A DNA stretch of 64,000 nucleotides, taken from Nocardia tenerifensis NBRC 101015. Its GTDB lineage: Bacteria; Actinomycetota; Actinomycetes; Mycobacteriales; Mycobacteriaceae. The position numbers and the translations under genes are program-made. The notes beneath the pieces are model-generated. The model saw only the letters and a program-made list of their open reading frames with translations, was not told the DNA's origin and did no database searches. Shown here one piece after another: positions 1 through 6,690 of the stretch. The DNA lies in NCBI RefSeq assembly GCF_000308715.1, contig NZ_BAGH01000010.1, positions 22,944 through 86,943 on the forward strand. Direction: 5' to 3'. Positions within the stretch are counted from its first letter, which is position 1; the number at the start of each line of letters is the position of its first letter.

Positions 1-798
1 CAGGGAATTGTCCGCGCGCAGGCTGTCGCGGGCGGCGCCGAGCACCATGAGCGTTTCCTCGAGCACCGCCAACAGCGCCGCGGAATTCGGCTCACAAATA
101 GCGCGCACGAGATCGGGAGCGGTGCCCGCCACGCGGGTGCCGTCGCGGAACGAACCCGCCGCGAGGCCGAGGGCGAGCTCGCCGCCCGCCGCACCGGCCG
201 AGGCCAGCGCCTCGGCCAGCACGTGCGGCAGATGCGAGATCCGGGCCACCGCCCGGTCGTGCTCCTCCGCGACGACCGGGACGACCACCGCCCCGCAGTC
301 CAGCGCCAGTCGCGCCACCCTCGTCCACGCCTCGGCCTGCGTGCCCTCGTCCACGCCGACCGCCCACACCGCGTCGCGGAACAGGCCGGAATCGGTGGCG
401 GCCCACCCGGATTCGGCCGTGCCCGCCATCGGATGTCCACCGACGTAGCGGGCCGAGAGGCCCTCCTTGCGCACCGCCTCCGCCACCGGCGCCTTCACAC
501 TGACCACGTCGGTCAGCACGCAGTGCGGCGCGAACGAGGCGATGGCGGAGGTCATGTGCTCGACCGCGGGCATCGGCACCGCGATCACGATCAACGCGTC
601 CGCGTCGGCCGCCCTGGCGAGCGCGGCGGACAGATCCTCGGTCACGTCGAAACCGTCGCCTCGTGCGGCGCGCGCTCCCTCCGCCGAGCGGTTGAAACCC
701 CAGGCGTCATAGCCGGCGTCGACGGCGGCGCGCAGCAGGGAACCGCCGATCAAGCCGGTTCCGAGGACGCACACGGACGCTTTCTCAGCAGAAGTCAC
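1..798 (-). CDS. tyrA: Prephenate dehydrogenase, C-terminal end cut by window
   Basis: Oxidises prephenate to 4-hydroxyphenylpyruvate in tyrosine synthesis; cytosolic. Reading leftwards from a GTG at 798, the protein opens with an NAD-binding Rossmann motif GTGLIGGSLL (about residues 11-20). It continues through the family block GGHPMAGTAESG and a SHLPH segment. About 266 codons lie inside the window and the 3' end is missing at base 1. An ATG at about 813 is out of frame and runs into a stop, so the GTG is preferred. It is divergent from the TadA-associated gene at 857, the arrangement of Rv3754/Rv3753c in mycobacteria. Confidence 0.9.
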   Translation of the reverse strand, partial: MTSAEKASVCVLGTGLIGGSLLRAAVDAGYDAWGFNRSAEGARAARGDGFDVTEDLSAALARAADADALIVIAVPMPAVEHMTSAIASFAPHCVLTDVVSVKAPVAEAVRKEGLSARYVGGHPMAGTAESGWAATDSGLFRDAVWAVGVDEGTQAEAWTRVARLALDCGAVVVPVVAEEHDRAVARISHLPHVLAEALASAGAAGGELALGLAAGSFRDGTRVAGTAPDLVRAICEPNSAALLAVLEETLMVLGAARDSLRADNSL

Positions 799-856
799 CC
801 GAACAGATTCGCATACGACTTCAACATTTCGGCTTGGGCAGACTACCGTTGCGCCC

Positions 857-1396
857 ATGGCAGCACAGCGCTCGGGCACGAATAGGGCGGCGTCGGATGA
901 TTACGACGACGTAGAAGGGTTCGCAGTGGCGGTTGTCCGCGAAGAAGGCAAATGGCGGTGCAGCCCGCTGAGCCAGGCCGCGCTTACGGATTTGTCCGCC
1001 GCGGAAAACGAACTGAAGGCGTTGCGCAGCTCGGGTGCCGTGTTCGGCCTGCTGGACATCGATGACGAGTTCTTCATCGTGGTCCGGCCCGCGCCGAGCG
1101 GCACCCGGATGCTGGTTTCGGACGCCACCGCCGCCATTGATTACGACATCGCCGCGGACGTTCTCGACGCCCTGAACGTGGAAATTCCGGACATCGACCC
1201 CGACGAACTCGACGACGTCGAGCCGTGGGAAGAAGGCGACCTCGGCGTGCTCGCCGATCTGGGCCTGCCCGAGCCGGTGCTGAGCGTCATCCTCGCCGAC
1301 ACCGACCTCTACCCCGACGAGCAGCTCGGCATGATCGCCCAGCGACTCGGCTTCGCCGACGAGTTATCGGCGGTGCTGGACAAGCTGCCGCGCTGA
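857..1396 (+). CDS. tRNA adenosine deaminase-associated protein
   Basis: A 179-residue acidic protein of the actinobacterial family that is encoded directly before tadA. The middle is Asp/Glu-rich (for example DIDPDELDDVEPWEEGD near residue 115), and the ends are compact with no membrane segment. Its stop codon and the next gene's GTG are one base apart, so the two are co-transcribed and probably translationally coupled. The family is named only for its association with TadA; a role as partner or modulator of the deaminase is inferred. Confidence 0.85.
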   Translation: MAAQRSGTNRAASDDYDDVEGFAVAVVREEGKWRCSPLSQAALTDLSAAENELKALRSSGAVFGLLDIDDEFFIVVRPAPSGTRMLVSDATAAIDYDIAADVLDALNVEIPDIDPDELDDVEPWEEGDLGVLADLGLPEPVLSVILADTDLYPDEQLGMIAQRLGFADELSAVLDKLPR

Positions 1397-1397
1397 C

Positions 1398-1874
1398 GTG
1401 CCCGGCCAGGCACCACCCTCGGATACCGACATGGTGCGCGCCGCGATCGCCGCGGCCGCCGCAGCCGACCCGCGCGACGTCCCCGTCGGCGCCGTCGTAT
1501 TCGACTCCACCGGAAGGGAACTCGCGCGCGCCGCGAACGCGCGCGAAGCCCTCGGTGACCCCACCGCGCACGCCGAGGTGCTCGCCCTGCGCCGCGCGGC
1601 CGAGGTCCACGGCGACGGCTGGCGCCTCGAAGGCGCGACCCTCGCCGTCACCCTGGAGCCGTGCACCATGTGCGCGGGCGCCCTCACCCTCGCCCGCGTC
1701 TCCCGCCTAGTCTTCGGCGCCTGGGAACCCAAAACCGGCGCCGTCGGCTCCCTCTGGGACGTCGTCCGCGACCGCCGCCTCAACCACCGCCCCCAGGTCC
1801 GCGGCGGCATCCTCGAGTCCGACTGTGCCGCCCTACTCGACGCCTTCTTCCGCACCCAGCGCCACCCCTCCTGA
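1398..1874 (+). CDS. tadA: tRNA-specific adenosine-34 deaminase
   Basis: Deaminates A34 to inosine in the wobble position of tRNA-Arg(ACG). This 158-residue protein has both zinc-deaminase signatures: HAEVLAL (His ligand plus catalytic Glu, near residue 59) and PCTMCAGA (two Cys ligands, near residue 89). It uses a GTG start one base after the upstream stop. Length and motifs are normal for the family. tRNA-Ser(CGA) follows 75 bp downstream. Confidence 0.95.
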   Translation: MPGQAPPSDTDMVRAAIAAAAAADPRDVPVGAVVFDSTGRELARAANAREALGDPTAHAEVLALRRAAEVHGDGWRLEGATLAVTLEPCTMCAGALTLARVSRLVFGAWEPKTGAVGSLWDVVRDRRLNHRPQVRGGILESDCAALLDAFFRTQRHPS

Positions 1875-1948
1875 CCCGCCCCGTGACCCAGACCACCCTT
1901 CTTCCAGCCGATTTAGCGATCAGCCCCCCGTCCGGTATGGTTGTCGGC

Positions 1949-2036
1949 GGTGGCGTGTCCGAGCGGCCTAAGGAGCACGCCTCGAAAGCGTGTGAGGGGT
2001 AACCCCCCTCCGAGGGTTCAAATCCCTCCGCCACCG
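1949..2036 (+). tRNA. tRNA-Ser (anticodon CGA)
   Basis: The acceptor stem pairs GGTGGCG (1949-1955) with CGCCACC (2029-2035), followed by discriminator G (2036) and an encoded CCA (2037-2039). The anticodon loop reads CT-CGA-AA with the anticodon at 1983-1985. A long variable arm (GAGGGGTAACCCCCCTC) marks it as a class II serine tRNA, and the T arm reads GGGTTCAAATCCC. Confidence 0.95.
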
Positions 2037-2040
2037 CCAA

Positions 2041-2077
2041 AGCCCCTTACCTGCTCCGTCAGGTGAGGGGCTTTTTT
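2041..2077 (+). terminator. Intrinsic terminator after tRNA-Ser(CGA)
   Basis: A perfect 13-bp stem (AGCCCCTTACCTG, 2041-2053, with CAGGTGAGGGGCT, 2060-2072) closes a 6-nt loop and is followed by a run of T residues. It begins one base after the encoded CCA. Confidence 0.92.
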
Positions 2078-2132
2078 ATTGTCGTGGCTTCGCTCGATTC
2101 GGGCACCGAGTGGGCACACTTCGGCTCCGGGT

Positions 2133-2576
2133 TCACTTTTCATCGCCGCGGTGTGGGGCCGGGGTGAGGAGGGGCTCGAGGAGGTCGGCGAGTTGGCGGC
2201 GCTGCTGCGGGTCGATTCGGCCGATGGCCGGGGCAAAGGTTTCTTGGAACTCGTCGTAGAGGCGTTGCATCAGTTCCTGGCCGGCGTCGGTGATGGAGAC
2301 GATGACGGCACGTTTGTCGTCGGGGCTGGCGGCGCGCGTCATCAGGCCTCGTCGTTCAGCGCGGTCGATGAGGCCGGACAGGGTCGACTTGTCCAGGCCG
2401 AGGAAGGCCGCCAGCTCACTCATGCGCGGATGCCGGTCGCGCAGGATGCCGAGAACCCGTAGTTGGGTGAGGGACAGATCGTGCTGTGCGGCGAGGCGGG
2501 TGAGTACACCCATGATCTGGAAGGCGCTACGGACCAGGCCGTCGATCAGGGCGTCCGTGTGGTCGTCGGAGGCCAT
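2133..2576 (-). CDS. MarR family transcriptional regulator
   Basis: A winged-helix repressor of 147 residues. The DNA-binding core is visible as MSELAAFLGLDKSTLSGLIDR (helix-turn-helix, about residues 52-72) and the wing as SPDDKRAVIVSITDAG, both typical of MarR proteins. The ATG at 2576 is chosen; a GTG sits directly in front at 2579. It is divergent from the oxidoreductase at 2655, and the 78-bp gap holds an almost perfect inverted repeat over a promoter, so it probably represses the oxidoreductase and itself. The inducing ligand cannot be seen. Confidence 0.88.
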   Translation of the reverse strand: MASDDHTDALIDGLVRSAFQIMGVLTRLAAQHDLSLTQLRVLGILRDRHPRMSELAAFLGLDKSTLSGLIDRAERRGLMTRAASPDDKRAVIVSITDAGQELMQRLYDEFQETFAPAIGRIDPQQRRQLADLLEPLLTPAPHRGDEK

Positions 2577-2589
2577 CACTGCACACTAC

Positions 2590-2640
2590 TTGACATTGTT
2601 TGTAATACCAACAACTATGGATTTAGTTGGGAATACAAAC
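2590..2640 (+). promoter_or_regulatory. Divergent promoter with MarR-type operator
   Basis: GTTTGTAATACCAAC (2598-2612) and GTTGGGAATACAAAC (2626-2640) form an inverted repeat matching at 13 of 15 positions with a 13-bp centre. TTGACA (2590-2595), a 17-bp spacer and AACTAT (2613-2618) read as a sigma-70-type promoter for the gene at 2655. The repeat covers the spacer, the -10 box and the start region, as expected for a repressor site. A GGGAG ribosome-binding site lies at 2645-2649. Confidence 0.65.
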
Positions 2641-2654
2641 TACTGGGAGTTCTT

Positions 2655-3581
2655 ATGTACGCCGCAGTCATCACCTCTTCCGACGCCCCGCCCGCCTACT
2701 GTGCGCACCCCGCACCGGTGGCACATGATGAGAACGAGATGGTCGTCGAGGTCCTCGCCGCGGGCCTGCATCACTTGACGCGGGCGAAGGCGCAGGGCAC
2801 CCATTACTCTTCGGCCGGCGAATTTCCGCGCGTGCCCGGCGCCGACGGTGTCGTGCGCGATGCGGCGGGCCGGCTGCGGTACGCGGTCCTGGACGACACG
2901 AATCTCGGCACGTTCGCCGAGCGCACCGTGATCGACGTGCGCCGCAGCGTGGTGCTGCCCGACGGGATAGACCCCGTGCGGATAGCCGCGGCGATGAACC
3001 CGGGCATGGCCTCCTGGATCGCGCTGCGCCGCCGTATCTCCTTCCGCGAGGGTCAGCGGGTCCTCGTCCTCGGCGCCACCGGCAGTGCCGGACGTATGGC
3101 CGTCCAGATCGCCAAGCGGTTCGGCGCCGCACAGGTGTTCGCCGCGGGCCGCGACGCCACCCGCCTGAAGACCGCGCTGGACCTCGGCGCGGACCGGACG
3201 CTCACCTTCGACGAGATCAGCGCCGCGGCCGACGTGGACGTCGTCCTCGACTTCGTATGGGGCGCCCCCGCCGCCGACGCCATGCTCCCGATCCTCACCG
3301 CGCGCGCCGACCGCAGCGCCCCGCTCGAATGGGTTCAGATCGGCTCCATTGCCGGAGCGACCGCTCCGATCCCGTCCGTGGCGCTCCGGGCGTCGCGGCT
3401 GCAGATCCTCGGCAGCGGCATCGGATCGGTCAGCGCACGGGACATGATCGCCGAACTGCCGGAGCTCGCCGCGGCGGTGACGGACGGCGACATCGACGTC
3501 CAGGCACGAGCCGTACCGCTGTCCCGCGTCGCGGAGGCATGGAACGAGAAGGCAAGCGAGCGTACCGTTTTCGTGCCGTGA
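2655..3581 (+). CDS. Zinc-type alcohol dehydrogenase/quinone oxidoreductase family protein
   Basis: A 308-residue medium-chain reductase. The cofactor-binding motif VLVLGATGSAGRMAVQIAK (about residues 137-155) is the AxGxxG-type NADPH site of quinone-oxidoreductase relatives. The zinc ligands of true alcohol dehydrogenases are not evident. The open frame extends upstream to 2463, but the ATG at 2655 has a GGGAG site and follows the promoter, so it is the start. It is probably a MarR-controlled NADPH-dependent detoxifying enzyme; the substrate is unknown. Confidence 0.85.
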   Translation: MYAAVITSSDAPPAYCAHPAPVAHDENEMVVEVLAAGLHHLTRAKAQGTHYSSAGEFPRVPGADGVVRDAAGRLRYAVLDDTNLGTFAERTVIDVRRSVVLPDGIDPVRIAAAMNPGMASWIALRRRISFREGQRVLVLGATGSAGRMAVQIAKRFGAAQVFAAGRDATRLKTALDLGADRTLTFDEISAAADVDVVLDFVWGAPAADAMLPILTARADRSAPLEWVQIGSIAGATAPIPSVALRASRLQILGSGIGSVSARDMIAELPELAAAVTDGDIDVQARAVPLSRVAEAWNEKASERTVFVP

Positions 3582-3633
3582 GTTCGCAACGTCAGCTCGG
3601 GGTCACGCGGGTGAAGGGCACGGGGAAGTCGGG

Positions 3634-4065
3634 CTAACCCGTTCTGACGCAAGAGCTTCCGGTGTCCAGGCCGGTGCCTGTGACCTCGACGGTGACGTAC
3701 TTCGTCGAGGTGCACTGGCCCGGCACGCTCTGGATGGCGGTGATGTTCTGCGATCCGATGCGGGTGGGGGTCCAGGAGGTGGTGACGGTGTTGTTGCCGG
3801 GGTGGTGAACAGGCTCACCGGAAAGGCGTTCGCCGTTGCCGGGGATCACGCCGCCCGAGAGCCAGAAGAAGACGGTGCCGGGCGGGGTGGACGCGTCGTC
3901 GAGCGTGGCGGTCACGGTGTAGCGGCAGCCGGTCACGATGCCTTCGGAACCCGCGGCGACCTCGACGCCGAGCATCTCGGCGCCGGCCGGCGGGGCGACC
4001 AGGATGGGGACGGCCACGGCCGCGAACGCCGCGCACACCACGGCTCTGGAGTGGGACCTGCTCAT
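3634..4065 (-). CDS. Secreted protein of unknown function, Ig-like
   Basis: A 143-residue protein with an N-terminal Sec signal (basic start, hydrophobic segment AAFAAVAVPILVAP, then AGA just before residue 30). The mature part is rich in Thr/Val and beta-prone, with Cys residues that could pair (GCRYTV, GQCTS, SCVRTG), suggesting a small extracellular beta-sandwich. The ATG has a GGGAGG site. It starts four bases after the stop of the HxlR gene upstream, so the two form an operon. No enzymatic motif is seen. Confidence 0.7.
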   Translation of the reverse strand: MSRSHSRAVVCAAFAAVAVPILVAPPAGAEMLGVEVAAGSEGIVTGCRYTVTATLDDASTPPGTVFFWLSGGVIPGNGERLSGEPVHHPGNNTVTTSWTPTRIGSQNITAIQSVPGQCTSTKYVTVEVTGTGLDTGSSCVRTG

Positions 4066-4069
4066 CGTG

Positions 4070-4453
4070 CTACCTCCCTGACTGGAATTTCACGATCGCC
4101 TCGCCATTGATGCTGACCCACTCCAGCAGCCCGCGCAATTGTTCCGCAACTTCCTGGCCCCTCGGCGTCAGCGCGTAGGTGACCTTGGGCGGGGTGCTCG
4201 GCTCCACGGTTCGTTCGGTGAGGCCGTAATTGGTGAAGGTGCGCAGGTTCTGCGACAGCATCTTCTCGCTGATGCCGCCGATGTGGTCGCGCAGGACATG
4301 GAATCGCATGGGCCCCTCGCTCAAAGAGGCCAGAATCAGCACGCCCCAGCGACTGGTCAGCTTGTCGAGCACGGTGCGGCCGGGGCAATCGCCGTCGAAT
4401 ATTTCACGTCGCGCGGACACCAGTGCGCTATCGGCCTGGAAACCTACCTTCAC
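4070..4453 (-). CDS. HxlR family transcriptional regulator
   Basis: A 127-residue winged-helix regulator of the HxlR type. The hallmark stretch runs from LTSRWGVLILASLSEGPMRF through LRDHIGGISEKMLSQNLRTF to the wing YALTPRGQE. It starts at a GTG and is divergent from the NmrA-like gene at 4516. The 62-bp gap carries an imperfect dyad (CTTACTTTGAGGTAGG / CCTTACCAAAGGTTAG) that is a plausible operator. A Cys in DGDCPGR (about residue 23) could be redox sensing, as in some relatives; this is inference. Confidence 0.9.
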   Translation of the reverse strand: MKVGFQADSALVSARREIFDGDCPGRTVLDKLTSRWGVLILASLSEGPMRFHVLRDHIGGISEKMLSQNLRTFTNYGLTERTVEPSTPPKVTYALTPRGQEVAEQLRGLLEWVSINGEAIVKFQSGR

Positions 4454-4515
4454 GTCTAGAGCTTACTTTGAGGTAGGCCCTTACCAAAGGTTAGCCGAGT
4501 TCGTATGGTGAGCTC

Positions 4516-5370
4516 ATGGCTAAGATAAACAAGGTCCTGGTGATCGGTGCGACGGGACACGTTGGCGGACAAGTCGTTTCGCAACTCGCGACGACCGCTA
4601 CGGCGGTGCGCGCGCTGGCTCGCACGCCGGCGTCGGCCTCGCTGGCGCCCGGGGTCGACGTCGTGCCCGGCGATCTGACCGCGCCGGACACGTTGATTCC
4701 CGCACTCGACGGCGTCGACGCGGTCTACCTCACCTGGCCGATACTGCCTCCGGAGGCCGCGAGCCCGGTGGTCGAGATCATCGCCGAGCACGCGCGCCGC
4801 ATCGTGTTGCTGTCCTCCGCCGCGGTCCGCGACGACCTAGCAGAGCAAAAAAATCCGATCGGCCGTGCGCACGCGCTCATCGAGCAGCCGATCAAAGACT
4901 CCGGACTGGAGTGGACCTTCCTGCGCCCCTACGGTTTCGCGACCAACACGCTGGAGTGGGCGCCGCAGATCCGCAGTGGGAATGTCGTGCGCGGCGCGTA
5001 CGGCGCGGCGTCGATGACGCTGCTGCACGAGGCCGACATCGCCGCGGTCGCGGTGCGCGCCCTCACCGGCGACGGCCACGTCGGGGCGCGCTACGAGCTG
5101 AGCGGCCCGGCGCCGCTGAGCAGGATCGAGCAGGTGGCCGCCATCGGCGCGGCGATCGGCCGTCCGCTGGCCTGGGAGGAGATCTCTCCGGAGGAGGCGA
5201 AGGCGCAGATGGGTTGGCTTGCACCGGAATTCGCCGACTTCGTGCTCGCCGGTCTCGCCGCGATGGTCGACACACCTGGTCGAGCGACGTCGACGGTTCA
5301 CGAGGTCACCGGGGCGCCTGCCCGCGGCTTCGCGGAGTGGGCGGCCGATCACGCCGCCGACTTCGCCTGA
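4516..5370 (+). CDS. NmrA-like NAD(P)-binding oxidoreductase
   Basis: A 284-residue atypical short-chain dehydrogenase. The N-terminus has the NAD(P)-binding motif VIGATGHVGGQVVSQL (about residues 9-24), and the later segment EWTFLRPYGFATN is typical of NmrA/HSCARG-like proteins. The classical SDR YxxxK pair is not apparent, so it may sense NADP or act as a quinone reductase. It sits head to head with an HxlR regulator, a frequent pairing for quinone/NmrA-type enzymes. Confidence 0.85.
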   Translation: MAKINKVLVIGATGHVGGQVVSQLATTATAVRALARTPASASLAPGVDVVPGDLTAPDTLIPALDGVDAVYLTWPILPPEAASPVVEIIAEHARRIVLLSSAAVRDDLAEQKNPIGRAHALIEQPIKDSGLEWTFLRPYGFATNTLEWAPQIRSGNVVRGAYGAASMTLLHEADIAAVAVRALTGDGHVGARYELSGPAPLSRIEQVAAIGAAIGRPLAWEEISPEEAKAQMGWLAPEFADFVLAGLAAMVDTPGRATSTVHEVTGAPARGFAEWAADHAADFA

Positions 5371-5382
5371 GGAGCGGCCGGA

Positions 5383-5673
5383 TCATTCGCCCTTCGGCTG
5401 CTCCGGCCGCAACACGACGGTGTGCCGGTCCAGGTCTACGCCGAAAGGCGGTGCGCCGTCGGAACTCTCGTCGCGCAGCATCGACACCGACTCACGGTGG
5501 TCGAGCTCCATCCGCTTGGTGCCGTAGAACAGCGCGGTGAACTCGTCGGTGAAGGTGCCCGACACCGGCGTTCGCCGCCGTCTGCGTCGCTTGCCCACCG
5601 CGAGCTCGTAGAGCGCTACCAGCATGAGCAGAACGACCCAGCCGGGAATCCACCACTGCAGCACCGACGCCAT
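5383..5673 (-). CDS. DUF6191-type small membrane protein
   Basis: A 96-residue protein with one N-terminal membrane helix (WWIPGWVVLLMLVALYEL), then a cluster of arginines (KRRRRRR, so this side is probably cytoplasmic). A conserved soluble tail follows (SGTFTDEFTALFYGTKRMEL). I recognise the tail as the DUF6191 pattern of actinobacteria; the function is unknown. Its ATG lies only one base from a perfect 21-bp palindrome, leaving no normal ribosome-binding site. It is convergent with the NmrA-like gene. Confidence 0.7.
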   Translation of the reverse strand: MASVLQWWIPGWVVLLMLVALYELAVGKRRRRRRTPVSGTFTDEFTALFYGTKRMELDHRESVSMLRDESSDGAPPFGVDLDRHTVVLRPEQPKGE

Positions 5674-5674
5674 A

Positions 5675-5695
5675 CCGATCGAACGATTCGATCGG
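5675..5695. promoter_or_regulatory. Perfect palindrome abutting the DUF6191 start codon
   Basis: CCGATCGAA / TTCGATCGG arms of 9 bp surround a 3-nt centre. The repeat ends one base before the ATG at 5673 on the minus strand. It could be an operator, or an mRNA hairpin hiding the start. Confidence 0.5.
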
Positions 5696-5861
5696 CGGCA
5701 GTGTTCCCGATCACCGGGCTCCCCAGGCCGCGTCCGACGCGCGAAAAACCCCGCCCGCCTGCGGTTATCGAGCCGGCGAGCAATAGTTCGAGCGGAACGG
5801 ATATTCCGGGCGAACCGGGGTATACGCCGGTTAGCTAGATGCGGGAAGGACGTGATGCGCT

Positions 5862-6107
5862 ATGCGACGTCGAACTGTCCGCTCGAGACCGATGAGCGAG
5901 AGAAACATGAGAATCGGAAGCATAATTGTCTTGGTCTGGTTGCTGATCGGCGTCGTCGCCGCGGCGCAGCGGGACTACTTCGACAGTGGCCCGGTGAACT
6001 GCGCCGGGTTCGGCACCATCGCCGTCACCGTGATCGCGGGCCCGCTCAACTACATGGGGGTGAACCCCAAGGTCGCGGATTGCGATGTGCCGCAACCGAG
6101 TCCGTAG
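5862..6107 (+). CDS. Small membrane protein, paralogue A of a tandem pair
   Basis: About 81 residues with one membrane helix (IGSIIVLVWLLIGVVAA) followed by a short outer tail holding two cysteines. The block AGPLNYMGVNPKV is almost identical in the next gene. Start is uncertain: ATG 5862 has GGAAGG about 12 nt upstream, while in-frame ATGs at 5892 and 5907 would give shorter proteins. The function is unknown; I do not recognise the family. A 6-bp inverted repeat AACCGG...CCGGTT (5813-5832) lies upstream. Confidence 0.6.
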   Translation: MRRRTVRSRPMSERNMRIGSIIVLVWLLIGVVAAAQRDYFDSGPVNCAGFGTIAVTVIAGPLNYMGVNPKVADCDVPQPSP

Positions 6108-6379
6108 AACAGTCCGCTGGCGATCGTGAATCGCCCACCGGCACTGCCCATTCGATGTCCTCGCGCTCAGCAATGGGCGCGAGGTTCATCCATATGCGGG
6201 CCGAACTAAAACACAATCGCTCACCCTTTCGTCGCACCGCTCGGTTAACCCAGTGACGAACCCCGGAATTCGCCCGGCGCGCACCCCGGAGTCGCCCGAC
6301 TCCCGCGTCCGCCCCGTCCGCGGATAAACCGTGGTCAGGCGGGTAGTACCTGGTGACGAGCACGGGAAGGGAGCGAGAC

Positions 6380-6646
6380 ATGCGCGACTACGAGTTCCGC
6401 GACCGCGGGCCCCGCGGCCGAGTAGTGCGCCACACCGGTATCGGCACCCGGGTGTTCAGCACGCTGTTGCTCATCTGGCTGGCCATCGGCCTGCTCGCCG
6501 CGGGTCAGCGCCACTATTTCGTCAGCAGCCCGACCAACTGCGCGGGCTGGGGCACGATCGCCGTCACGGCGGTCGCGGGCCCGCTCAACTACATGGGCGT
6601 GAACCCGAAGATCGACGACTGCACGCTGCCGCAGCCGAGCCAATAG
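6380..6646 (+). CDS. Small membrane protein, paralogue B of a tandem pair
   Basis: An 88-residue protein with a basic N-terminus, one membrane helix (TLLLIWLAIGLLAAGQ) and the same outer motif as its neighbour, NCAGWGTIAVTAVAGPLNYM and then MGVNPKIDDC. The ATG at 6380 has a strong GGAAGGGAG site; the frame opens at a GTG 27 bp earlier. The two genes are separated by 272 bp that hold a short inverted repeat (GGAGTC/GACTCC, 6288-6303) and no other gene. The function is unknown; the pair is a local duplication. Confidence 0.7.
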   Translation: MRDYEFRDRGPRGRVVRHTGIGTRVFSTLLLIWLAIGLLAAGQRHYFVSSPTNCAGWGTIAVTAVAGPLNYMGVNPKIDDCTLPQPSQ

Positions 6647-6651
6647 CGAAA

Positions 6652-6679
6652 CGCCCCCACCCTGAGCAGGGCGGGGGCG
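6652..6679. terminator. Hairpin between convergent genes
   Basis: CGCCCCCACCCT (6652-6663) pairs with AGGGCGGGGGCG (6668-6679) with one mismatch and a 4-nt loop. It lies between the stop of the small membrane gene (6646) and the stop of the MMPL gene (6691), so it can serve both strands. There is no clear T-run. Confidence 0.65.
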
Positions 6680-6690
6680 AGTCTGAGTGT

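Noticed and set aside
2463..2654. N-terminal extension of the quinone oxidoreductase to 2463
   Set aside because: It would overlap the MarR gene and run through the promoter/operator; the ATG at 2655 has its own ribosome site.
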